Under the pieces are notes generated by a model. The model was not told where the DNA came from. It saw only the letters and a program-made list of their open reading frames with translations, and ran no database searches. The translations under genes were made by a program, and so were the position numbers. A stretch of 64,000 bases of DNA, taken from contig JADKDR010000013.1 in the NCBI GenBank assembly GCA_016714535.1, forward strand, positions 62,001 to 126,000. The letters run 5' to 3'. This DNA comes from Bacteroidota bacterium (GTDB lineage Bacteria; Bacteroidota; Bacteroidia; AKYH767-A; OLB10). This document shows positions 19,421-27,543 of this stretch, one piece after another; position 1 is the stretch's first letter, and each line of letters opens with the position of its first letter.

Positions 19421-20191
19421 ATGGATAATAAAACCGCAATTGTAAGTGACTGGCTGCCTCGTTATACAGGTGCCGAGTTAAAGGATTTTGGCGAGTATAT
19501 ACTACTTACCAATTTCCAGCTTTACGTACAGAAATTTGCTGAGATGAATAATGTGCCGCTGAAAGGAATGGATAGGCCAATGCCTAATGCAACATACAAC
19601 GGAATTTCAATCATTAACTTTGGTATGGGTAGCGCAAATGCAGCAACCATTATGGATTTGCTGAGTGCGGTTAGCCCTAAGGCCTGCTTATTTTTAGGTA
19701 AGTGCGGAGGTTTGAAAAGAAAAAATAAGTTAGGTGATTTAATTTTGCCCATAGCTGCCATACGAGGCGAGGGAACTAGTAACGATTATTTTCCACCGGA
19801 AGTGCCGGCCTTACCTGCCTTTAGTTTACAAAAGGCGGTATCTACCACCATTCGAAATCATAAAAAGGACTATTGGACGGGCACCGTTTATACTACCAAC
19901 CGCAGAGTATGGGAGCATGACAACACCTTTAAAGCCTATTTGCAAAAACTTAGAGCAATGGCTATTGATATGGAAACAGCTACCGTTTTTATAACCGGGT
20001 TTGCCAATCAGATACCAACCGGTGCTTTGCTGTTAGTGAGCGATCAACCAATGATATCGACTGGTGTAAAAACTGCCAAGAGCGATACAAAAGTTACTGG
20101 CAAGTATGTAGATAATCATTTGGCCATCGGCATCGATTCGCTCAAAGAATTAATTAATAATGGAAACACCGTAAAACATTTGCGTTTTTAG
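19421..20191 (+). CDS. amn: AMP nucleosidase
   Basis: A 256-residue protein of the nucleoside phosphorylase fold matching the short Bacteroidota AMP nucleosidase. INFGMGSANAATIMDLL and CLFLGKCGGLK form the phosphate/ribose pocket, and AIDMETATVF carries the ribose-binding Met-Glu. It hydrolyses AMP to adenine and ribose 5-phosphate. I use ATG 19421; the TTG 9 bases upstream is a possible alternative. holA follows 9 bases downstream, so the two may be co-transcribed. Confidence 0.88.
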   Translation: MDNKTAIVSDWLPRYTGAELKDFGEYILLTNFQLYVQKFAEMNNVPLKGMDRPMPNATYNGISIINFGMGSANAATIMDLLSAVSPKACLFLGKCGGLKRKNKLGDLILPIAAIRGEGTSNDYFPPEVPALPAFSLQKAVSTTIRNHKKDYWTGTVYTTNRRVWEHDNTFKAYLQKLRAMAIDMETATVFITGFANQIPTGALLLVSDQPMISTGVKTAKSDTKVTGKYVDNHLAIGIDSLKELINNGNTVKHLRF

Positions 20192-20200
20192 GCAACTAAT

Positions 20201-21226
20201 ATGGCAACCGATACAGGACAGGAATTAATAAAAAAAGTAAAAGCAGGCTCCATTGCTCCGGTTTATCTTTTACAAGGGGATGAGCCCTATTTTATAGATG
20301 TGGTGAGCGATGCCCTTGAGCAAAATTTGGTTGACGAAGGCATGCGCGATTTTGATCAGATAGTAATGTATGGCAAAGATATTGACTTGCCCGGCATTAT
20401 TGCCAATGCGCGCAGAATGCCTATGATAAGTCCGCGCATGGCAGTTATTATTAAAGAAGCGCAGGAGGTAAAATCGTGGAAGAAAGAGGAAGAGTGTGAA
20501 GCGCTAATTAATTATTTAAAAAAACCATCACCCACTACCACGCTTGTATTTGTTTTTAAAAGCAAGCCGCTTGACAAACGCACCAAGCTATATAAAACCT
20601 TTAAGGAAAAAGCAGAAATATACGAAGGTGCTAAGCTGAAGGAAGAGCAGATTCCACAATGGATAACCCAGTATCTAAAAGCACATAACCATACCATATC
20701 GCCCGATGCCAACCACATGCTTGCAGAGTATTTGGGTTCTGACTTAAACAAGCTAAGCAATGAGTTAGATAAACTCATGATAAATATAAAAGGAGGCGAA
20801 CCTATTACTACCAAAGAAATTGAAAATAATGTTGGTATCAGTAAAGAGTTTAATGTTTTCGAATTACAAAAGGCACTCGCAATGCGCGATATTTATAAGG
20901 CTAATTTAATTGCAAATTATTTTGCTGCTAATCCCAAGTCAAATCCAATTGTTCTTACGCTGGGTGCTTTGCATAGTTATTTTACAAAAGTATTTTTGGT
21001 AGCCAATGCACCGGCAACTGGTAATGCAGAAATGGCAAAGTATGCCGGTATTTCTCCTTATTTTTTGAGCGAGTACCAAACTGCTGCTCGTAATTTTGAT
21101 AATGCTAGATTGCGTATGATTGCTTCATGGATTAGAGATACCGACCTCAAATCAAAAGGAGTTGGCAACATCTCAACGGAAGACGGTGACTTGCTAAAGG
21201 AATTGGTTTGGAAAATATTACATTGA
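20201..21226 (+). CDS. holA: DNA polymerase III subunit delta
   Basis: A 341-residue HolA, the clamp-loader subunit that opens the sliding clamp. N-terminal APVYLLQGDEPYFID is the family opening motif. TLVFVFKSKPLDKR and the alpha-helical domain with LAEYLGSDLNKLSNELDKL, then VFELQKALAMRD, fit the AAA+-like fold and collar domain. The gene follows amn after 9 bases and ends in a hairpin terminator. Confidence 0.93.
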   Translation: MATDTGQELIKKVKAGSIAPVYLLQGDEPYFIDVVSDALEQNLVDEGMRDFDQIVMYGKDIDLPGIIANARRMPMISPRMAVIIKEAQEVKSWKKEEECEALINYLKKPSPTTTLVFVFKSKPLDKRTKLYKTFKEKAEIYEGAKLKEEQIPQWITQYLKAHNHTISPDANHMLAEYLGSDLNKLSNELDKLMINIKGGEPITTKEIENNVGISKEFNVFELQKALAMRDIYKANLIANYFAANPKSNPIVLTLGALHSYFTKVFLVANAPATGNAEMAKYAGISPYFLSEYQTAARNFDNARLRMIASWIRDTDLKSKGVGNISTEDGDLLKELVWKILH

Positions 21227-21250
21227 ATTGCTTAAGCAATTCAAGTTTTT
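21223..21250 (+). terminator. Rho-independent terminator after holA
   Basis: Arms TTGAATTGC and GCAATTCAA with a TTAA loop (21223-21244), then G and T5. The hairpin begins at the holA stop codon. It sits between convergent genes. Confidence 0.8.
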
Positions 21251-21270
21251 AAACATTCTGTGAATCTTCC

Positions 21271-22077
21271 TTATTTTTTCTGTTCAAATTTTTCTTTAAC
21301 CACCGTTAAGAATTCAGCATGTATGTGCGTGTTGCTGGTGATAATTTCTTCGCCAAAAATAAAATCGTTGCCACCTTTAAAATCAGTTACTGTGCCTCCG
21401 GCATTTTCAACAATCAATGCGCCTGCTGCCACATCCCAGGGTTTTAGACCATATTCATAAAACGCTTCGAGCCTACCCATAGCCACATAAACAATGTCGG
21501 CACATGCGCTACCAAGTCTGCGCAGGCCATGCGAATTAACCATGCAATAGTCAAATACTTCCATGTAAGGGGATGCGCGGCTGTAGTCGGTGTATGGGAA
21601 CCCCGTTGCAATAAGTGATTGATTTATTTTATTGATGGACGATACAGAAATCCTTGCACCGTTCATATAAGAAGGGGCATCTAACCAGGTATAAAAACAT
21701 TCATCCAGGTTTACTTCATATACAACACCTACTACCAGTTTGTCGCCTTCTAATAATGCAATACTAACACAGTAGCATGGAAGTCCATGAGTGAAATTGG
21801 TAGTGCCATCAAGTGGATCTATTATCCATTTATAAAGAGACTGGTCAAGCACAGTAAAACTCTCTTCGGCAACAAAGGCTGCGTTGGGTAATAATTTGTC
21901 AAGCTCTTCAATAATCATATTTTCGGTGGCCTTATCTACATACGAAACAAGGTTGTGTAACCCTTTGTATTCTATTTTGGAACGGTCGAAATTCTTTGCT
22001 TCGGTGCGAATAAAGGAGCCTGCATCTTTTGCAATTTTACACACCTGCTCGCACAGATGTTGGTAATTCAATTTCAT
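21271..22077 (-). CDS. Inositol monophosphatase family protein
   Basis: A 268-residue member of the inositol monophosphatase family. The metal motifs are present: VAEESF, WIIDPLDGTTNF and PWDVAAGALIVENAGG. Enzymes of this family dephosphorylate inositol phosphates, histidinol phosphate or related sugars (SuhB, HisN, CysQ branches); the exact substrate cannot be read from the sequence. It follows lgt by 3 bases on the same strand, so they probably share a transcript. Confidence 0.92.
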   Translation of the reverse strand: MKLNYQHLCEQVCKIAKDAGSFIRTEAKNFDRSKIEYKGLHNLVSYVDKATENMIIEELDKLLPNAAFVAEESFTVLDQSLYKWIIDPLDGTTNFTHGLPCYCVSIALLEGDKLVVGVVYEVNLDECFYTWLDAPSYMNGARISVSSINKINQSLIATGFPYTDYSRASPYMEVFDYCMVNSHGLRRLGSACADIVYVAMGRLEAFYEYGLKPWDVAAGALIVENAGGTVTDFKGGNDFIFGEEIITSNTHIHAEFLTVVKEKFEQKK

Positions 22078-22080
22078 AAG

Positions 22081-23268
22081 TTAGGTGGTTGATTCATTTT
22101 TGTACAAGGCGCGCTCCTGTTGCTCTTTGTGGGTGTATATATAAATTAAACCAGCAATGCCACTTAGTACCATGATGCTTGAAATTAGTTCTGCCTGAGT
22201 AAAGGTTATGCCTGCAAAAGTTGAGGTGGTGTTAATGCGAATTTTTTCTATAAAAAAACGTTCAAAGCCATTGAATATTAAATATAGGCAAGTCATAACT
22301 CCTGCATATTTCAAGCGATGTCTTACATTCCACATAATCAGGAAAAGAAAAAAACAAGCAAGCACTTCGTAAAGCGGAGTAGGAAAAACGGGGTTTTCTA
22401 ATTGAAAGCAATGCTTGCCTACACAATCTTCAATAGGAACGCCAACTGAATTTACATTATGAGGATAGGTGTATGACCAAAACCAGTCAGGCATAAAGCT
22501 GAGCCACGATGGTTTAGGCGAAAGATTATCTATTCCCCAGTCACCATCGCCCGACAACTGACAACCTGCGCGGCCAATAGAATAGGCCAGCATTAATCCG
22601 GGAACAATGGCATCACTAATGTGTATGCTTGGCTTAAGACCAATTTTGCGTGTATACCAAATTACTCCTACAGCTCCAAGTATAGCTCCACCATAAAATG
22701 TTAATCCGGCAAATGACATGATTGATTCAATCGGGTCATGATAGAATTCGTCCAGATTTTCAAGCATGTGAAATATTTTGGCACCTATAATGCCGCTAAT
22801 CATAGCCGTAACTGTAATATTACTAACTGCTACTTGTGGTTGAAGCCGCTCTGTAACTTCACCGGTCTCGGTATTTTTTTGCTTCGTATATTCATAATAG
22901 CGATAGGCTGCAAATCCTATTGCACATAGAACTCCAAGCAGCCAATTGCCATCGGTACTTAATATAAAATCTTGTGGATTGTCAACGCATTGTGCATAAT
23001 TGAAAATGCCATGCAAGAATTTAAATCCAACAATAAAACCAAATAAACCGGCACTTAAATAATCGGTAATAGCAGGTGCAGCTCCTTTTGTATACGTAAC
23101 CGTATATGATGGCAAAAGTCCTTGACTGTATTTTCGCTTTAGCTCAAGGTAAAGTATATAAGCAGCAGCAACAAACGAAAGGCCCATCATAAACCCAAAC
23201 ATTTGAATGGGCAAGGGGATATTAATTCCAAAAATATCTTTAATCAGATCGCTTACGGTAGGATACAC
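22081..23268 (-). CDS. lgt: Prolipoprotein diacylglyceryl transferase
   Basis: A 395-residue multi-pass membrane enzyme that attaches diacylglycerol to the lipobox Cys of prolipoproteins. The signature SIGRAGCQLSGDGDWG matches the Lgt family GRxGCxxxGE/D region, and FYGGAILGAVGV corresponds to the HGGLxG motif in a modified form. There are about eight hydrophobic segments. It is longer than E. coli Lgt (about 290) because of loops after the first two helices and near residues 255-290, common in Bacteroidota. It follows mtaB after 15 bases. Confidence 0.92.
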   Translation of the reverse strand: MYPTVSDLIKDIFGINIPLPIQMFGFMMGLSFVAAAYILYLELKRKYSQGLLPSYTVTYTKGAAPAITDYLSAGLFGFIVGFKFLHGIFNYAQCVDNPQDFILSTDGNWLLGVLCAIGFAAYRYYEYTKQKNTETGEVTERLQPQVAVSNITVTAMISGIIGAKIFHMLENLDEFYHDPIESIMSFAGLTFYGGAILGAVGVIWYTRKIGLKPSIHISDAIVPGLMLAYSIGRAGCQLSGDGDWGIDNLSPKPSWLSFMPDWFWSYTYPHNVNSVGVPIEDCVGKHCFQLENPVFPTPLYEVLACFFLFLIMWNVRHRLKYAGVMTCLYLIFNGFERFFIEKIRINTTSTFAGITFTQAELISSIMVLSGIAGLIYIYTHKEQQERALYKNESTT

Positions 23269-23283
23269 TATTCAGTATTTATT

Positions 23284-24603
23284 TTATGATAATTGAGGTT
23301 GCAATAATACAATGTTTGCTTCATTGTTCGACTCAATATAGGAAATGTTGCAATCTATCAGCTTGTTTATGAAATCAGCATTGTAATTGGTTTTTACCTT
23401 TATGTAATTAGATGTAAATCCATGCATATGCCCGTTTTTGTTATCGGCTTCAAATAGCACACGATGTGTCTCATGACGGTTTGCCTCTATAAAACCTGCA
23501 TATTTTAAATGAGATAACGAACGGAGTTTATTGGTTCGTGCTTTGCGGATGTTGGGAGGTACCGCATCAGCTATGGTAGTAGCAAGGGTATGATCTCGTT
23601 CGCTGTAAGTAAAAACATGAAGATAGGAAACAGGTAACTGCTCTAAAAATTGATAGGTTTCGATAAAGTCATCATCAGTTTCGCCTGGAAATCCGGTTAT
23701 CACGTCAACACCTATACAACAGTGCGGCATTTGTTGTTTTATGTATGCCACACGCGCTGCATATGATTCGCGCAAATAGCGCCTGCGCATTTGTTTCAAA
23801 ATCTTGTTGCTGCCACTTTGTAATGGGATATGAAAATGAGGCATCCATATAGTTGATTGCGAAACGCAATCAATAATTTCATCGGTAAGTAAATTTGGTT
23901 CGATTGATGAAATGCGAAAACGGCAGTTGAATTTTTCTTTTTCAATTGCTAAAACCAATTTCGTAAAATCAGCAGTCCTTTTTCGTGAGATGGGGTCAAT
24001 ACCAAAGTCACCAAGATTTACGCCAGTAAAAATAATCTCTTGCGCCCCGGCTTCAATTGCCGAATGTATGCGGCTTATAACGTTGTCAATGGTATCGCTT
24101 CTGCTTGCTCCGCGCGCTAGTGGTATGGTGCAAAACGAGCAACTATAATCGCATCCATCCTGCACCTTCATAAAAACACGGGTGCGTTCTTCGCCCGAAG
24201 TAGCTGCGGTAAATGCAGTTACATCAGTTATTTCGCAAGCCTGTACGATTGTTTCGTCTTTCGAAAGCCGGTTAATATGTTCAACAATGCTGAATTTATC
24301 TTGCGCCCCAATTACCATATCTACTCCGGGTATAGTGGCTATCAGGTGTGGCTTTAATTGTGCATAGCATCCGGTAATTATTACAAAAGCTTCGGGGGCT
24401 TGTCGTTGTATTTTATTTACAATACTGCGGCACTCTGAATCTGCATTTTGAGTAACACTGCATGTGTTAATAATATACACATCGGCTGACTGTTCAAATG
24501 CTACTTTATGATAACCGGCAGTTTGCATTTGTTGTGCAATGGCTGCGGTGTCAGTAAAGTTTAATTTACATCCGAGGGTATGGTATGCTACGGTTTTTTG
24601 CAT
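23284..24603 (-). CDS. mtaB: tRNA (N6-threonylcarbamoyladenosine(37)-C2)-methylthiotransferase MtaB
   Basis: A 439-residue radical-SAM methylthiotransferase that converts t6A37 of tRNA to ms2t6A. The N-terminal cluster ligands are in HTLGCKLNF, NTCSV and TGCYAQL; the radical-SAM cluster is CDYSCSFC; a TRAM-like domain closes the protein. I place the start at ATG 24603 (MQKTVAYHTLGCK), because a promoter box at 24618-24611 sits just upstream and a longer ORF (to 24639) would begin upstream of the transcript. lgt and the phosphatase follow in the same direction. Confidence 0.93.
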   Translation of the reverse strand: MQKTVAYHTLGCKLNFTDTAAIAQQMQTAGYHKVAFEQSADVYIINTCSVTQNADSECRSIVNKIQRQAPEAFVIITGCYAQLKPHLIATIPGVDMVIGAQDKFSIVEHINRLSKDETIVQACEITDVTAFTAATSGEERTRVFMKVQDGCDYSCSFCTIPLARGASRSDTIDNVISRIHSAIEAGAQEIIFTGVNLGDFGIDPISRKRTADFTKLVLAIEKEKFNCRFRISSIEPNLLTDEIIDCVSQSTIWMPHFHIPLQSGSNKILKQMRRRYLRESYAARVAYIKQQMPHCCIGVDVITGFPGETDDDFIETYQFLEQLPVSYLHVFTYSERDHTLATTIADAVPPNIRKARTNKLRSLSHLKYAGFIEANRHETHRVLFEADNKNGHMHGFTSNYIKVKTNYNADFINKLIDCNISYIESNNEANIVLLQPQLS

Positions 24604-24610
24604 TGGGATG

Positions 24611-24640
24611 CAAATATAGTGATTGCAGCCGATGCACAAA
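24611..24640 (-). promoter_or_regulatory. Promoter of mtaB, nearly leaderless
   Basis: TTTG (24640-24637), an 18-base spacer, and TATATTTG (24618-24611) on the minus strand. The ATG at 24603 is 7 bases past the box, so the mRNA may begin at or very near the start codon. Confidence 0.6.
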
Positions 24641-24658
24641 GGATGCCGCTTAACGGGA

Positions 24659-24982
24659 TTATTTTTGCAAGCTTTTGCAGTAGAGCGATACTGCCCTTAT
24701 TTCGGGCTCTCCAAGCAGTTCTTTATAGGGTGGCATGCTGTTTTTACCATGAAATATAACATCTCCAATGTCATTTACATCTTTTTTAATGGTGGTAAGG
24801 TTGGTAGCATTATTAAGCATTGCATCTCCCGAATCACCATGACACGAAATACAGTGTCTGCCATATAGCGATTGGCCATACTTCAACATATCAGTATCAT
24901 TGCTTAACTGCACACCTGATTGCTGACAGGATGCATAAATCATTATACATGTTACTACAAGTATATATGTTTTGAGTTTCAT
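24659..24982 (-). CDS. Small c-type cytochrome, probable lipoprotein
   Basis: A 107-residue protein with a signal sequence ending in a lipobox-like IYASC. It carries one haem-binding site CISCH (about residue 44) and a likely axial Met in SMPPYKELL. The fold is class I cytochrome c. It would carry electrons at the periplasmic face of a membrane; the partner is unknown and no oxidase or dehydrogenase gene is adjacent. A TATATTTG box lies 25 bases before the ATG. Confidence 0.88.
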   Translation of the reverse strand: MKLKTYILVVTCIMIYASCQQSGVQLSNDTDMLKYGQSLYGRHCISCHGDSGDAMLNNATNLTTIKKDVNDIGDVIFHGKNSMPPYKELLGEPEIRAVSLYCKSLQK

Positions 24983-25006
24983 AAATTGTACTTTCTGTTA
25001 TCGAAA

Positions 25007-25014
25007 CAAATATA
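25007..25014 (-). promoter_or_regulatory. -7 promoter element of the cytochrome gene
   Basis: TATATTTG on the minus strand, 24 bases before the ATG at 24982; no convincing -33 partner. Confidence 0.4.
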
Positions 25015-25234
25015 AGTTTAATTAAGAGCCTGTATAAAATTTTATTTTTGAGTTTAACAGGAGCGAGTATTTTGATTAGCTCTCCATATTTTACAGTTCT
25101 TAACTGTGTGCCAATGTCTGGAAATTTAACCAAGAAAGAAGACAATCGAAGATATCACTTAAGTAAAACAAATAAATATATCTTAAACAGCCTCTAATAA
25201 CATTGTTTATTTTTGCTTCATTCTATTAAATATC

Positions 25235-25750
25235 ATGGCTACAAAAAACAAACAAATTGAATTTGAAGCGGTACTTTATAAGTTTGACAAGAAGGGCGAG
25301 AAAACCGGTTGGACCTACATTGAAATCCCTGCCGACCTTGCTTCCGAAATTTCAGAAGGTACACGCAAATCGTTTAGGGTTAAGGGTTCAATTGATAAAT
25401 TTAAAATCTCAGGGGTGGCGCTTTTACCTATGGGAGAAGGTGATTTTATATTGCCGGTAAATAATGAAATGAGAAAAGGTATTGGCAAGCGTGAGGGTGC
25501 ACACGTACATGTAAAGCTAATGACCGATAAGATAGCTTATGAATTGAATGCAGATTTGGTTGAATGCCTCAACGATGATGAAATGGCTAGTAAGACATTT
25601 TATGCCATGCCTCAATCGCATCAAAATTATTATAGCAAATGGGTAGACAGCGCTAAGACAGATGCTACCAAAGGAGTTCGTATTTCTAAAATAGTAATTG
25701 GAATGAACAGAGGGTATACTTTTCGCGAAATACTTCAAATGGGAAAGTAG
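25235..25750 (+). CDS. DUF1905 / YdeI-OmpD-associated family protein
   Basis: A 171-residue protein with a DUF1905 beta-barrel domain (residues 5-95: IEFEAVLYKFDKKGEKTGWTY, RVKGSIDKFKISGVALLP) followed by a YdeI/OmpD-associated helical tail (about 110-165: YYSKWVDSAKTDATKGVRI). Both domains are common in Bacteroidota and of uncertain function; the YdeI family has been linked to bacteriocin and antimicrobial peptide tolerance in other bacteria. A TATTTTTG box (25208-25215) precedes the ATG by 19 bases. Confidence 0.8.
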   Translation: MATKNKQIEFEAVLYKFDKKGEKTGWTYIEIPADLASEISEGTRKSFRVKGSIDKFKISGVALLPMGEGDFILPVNNEMRKGIGKREGAHVHVKLMTDKIAYELNADLVECLNDDEMASKTFYAMPQSHQNYYSKWVDSAKTDATKGVRISKIVIGMNRGYTFREILQMGK

Positions 25751-25781
25751 ATGAAATGGAATGCTGCTTTGTTAGTGTGCT

Positions 25782-25925
25782 TTAGAAACTTTCTGTATTT
25801 TTATTAGCAGGCTGAATAGGTTTTGCCTTATTGTTTTTGGCAAATTTTCTGATTGCCTTTTTTTTTGCATCCTGCAAAACTTGGCAATATTTATAACCGC
25901 CTCGCGCAGAAGTAGGATTAATCAA
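25782..25925 (-). CDS. Possible small basic protein (47 residues, TTG start)
   Basis: An unreported minus-strand ORF inside a 342-base gap. It starts at TTG 25925-25923 and ends at TAA 25784-25782. The product is basic with a natural-looking composition: NPTSARGGYKYCQVLQDA, then a lysine-rich helix KKKAIRKFAKNNKAK, then PIQPANKNTESF. There is no ATG and no strong promoter, and the family is unknown to me. It could be a genuine small protein or the 3' remnant of a longer gene. The rest of 25751-26092 holds nothing I recognise. Confidence 0.3.
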   Translation of the reverse strand: MINPTSARGGYKYCQVLQDAKKKAIRKFAKNNKAKPIQPANKNTESF

Positions 25926-26092
25926 TTGAATTATATATTAGCAAAAATCTCTTAAGTAAATTCAAAATATAAATCTTTAGCATGATCGAATTAGAATGAT
26001 TAGTCAATTTTATTAATTTCGTTGCCAGTATATTTAAGTTGTCTGTTCTTTTCAATCGCTGTACATTCGTTGCATCAAATTGAAGAATTAAG

Positions 26093-27536
26093 ATGCTAAA
26101 CATTGCAAACTATATAAACGGAAAATTAGTGCCTCCCAATGCGGGGTCATATTTAGATAATTACAATCCATCTACAGGAAAAGTTTATTCGAGGTTGCCC
26201 GACTCAGATGCTAGTGATGTTCAAATGGCTGTAGATGCTTCTTCAGCAGCATTTGCAAGTTGGAGCAATATGCCGGTCACTGATCGTTCGAAAATATTGA
26301 TGCGCATAGCGGCCTTAATAGATGAGCGAAACGAAGCACTCGCACTTGCCGAAAGTATTGACAACGGCAAACCCATTTGGCTCGCCAAATCGGTTGATAT
26401 TCCGCGTGCATCGGCAAACTTTCATTTCTATGCCACCGGTGCTATTCACCTTGCAACCGAAGCACATGCAATGGAAGACACAGCCATCAATTACACACTG
26501 CGCCATCCCATTGGTATTGCAGGTTGTATTTCGCCCTGGAATTTACCGCTATATTTATTTACATGGAAAATAGCGCCTGCGCTTGCATCCGGCAATTGCG
26601 TAATTGCAAAACCCAGCGAGATTACTCCCATGACAGCCTACTTACTTTCGGAATTATGTATAGAGGCTGGCTTACCACCCGGAGTATTAAATATTGTGCA
26701 TGGACTTGGAACAAAAGTGGGTGCGGCAATTGTTGAACATGAAAAAATTCCTGTAATTAGTTTTACTGGAGGAACCAAAACCGGAGAGTGGATTGCACGT
26801 ATAGCTGCACCAAAATTTAAAAAACTGTCGCTTGAGCTTGGAGGAAAAAATCCCAACATCATATATGCTGACAGTGACTTTGATCTTGCCGTAAAAACCT
26901 CAGTTACTGCGGCCTTTAGTAATCAAGGTGAAATTTGCCTTTGTGGTTCGCGCATATTTATAGAACGCAGCATTTACGATGAGTTTAAAAAAAGCTTTTG
27001 TTGCAAGGGTAAAAACCTTGAAAGTTGGTAACCCTGCAAATGACGATTCGCGCATGGGTGCCATTGTATCTCAACAACACATGGAAAAAATTTTGAGCTA
27101 CATTGAACTTGCCAGGCAAGAAGGAGGGGACATTCTTACCGGAGGAAAGAGATTGATACTTGAAGAGCCGCTAAAAGATGGATACTATATTGAACCAACC
27201 GTAATTGAAGGCCTAGCATATAATTGCCGAACAAATCTGGAAGAAATTTTTGGTCCCGTAGTTACGATTATGCCCTTTGATACGGAAGACCAAGTTATCG
27301 AGTATGCGAATGTTACGCAATACGGATTGGCAGCCACCATCTTTACACAAAACTTAACACGCGCGCATCGCACGGCAGCGCGGTTACATTCCGGTATTGT
27401 TTGGATTAATTGTTGGCTGTTGCGTGACTTGCGCACACCATTTGGCGGAATGAAAAATAGCGGTGTTGGCAGAGAAGGCGGTTTCGAAGCGCTTAAGTTT
27501 TTTACTGAGGAAAAAAATGTTTGCGTAAAGCTATAA
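26093..27536 (+). CDS. Aldehyde dehydrogenase, ALDH8/2-aminomuconate semialdehyde type (frameshifted)
   Basis: A 480-residue NAD(P)-dependent aldehyde dehydrogenase once the A7 run at 26987-26993 is shortened by one base; otherwise the frame ends at 27031 and resumes at 26979. ISPWNLPLYLFTWKIAPALA binds substrate and cofactor, LELGGKNPN holds the general-base Glu, and NQGEICLCGSRIF holds the catalytic Cys. The exact residues NQGEICLC, LVWKNCWL-like IVWINCWLLR and PFGGMKNSGVGREG resemble the ALDH8A1 / 2-aminomuconate (hydroxymuconate) semialdehyde dehydrogenase branch, so a role in tryptophan/kynurenine catabolism is plausible. No other kynurenine gene is in the window. Confidence 0.88.
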
Positions 27537-27543
27537 AGGAGAT

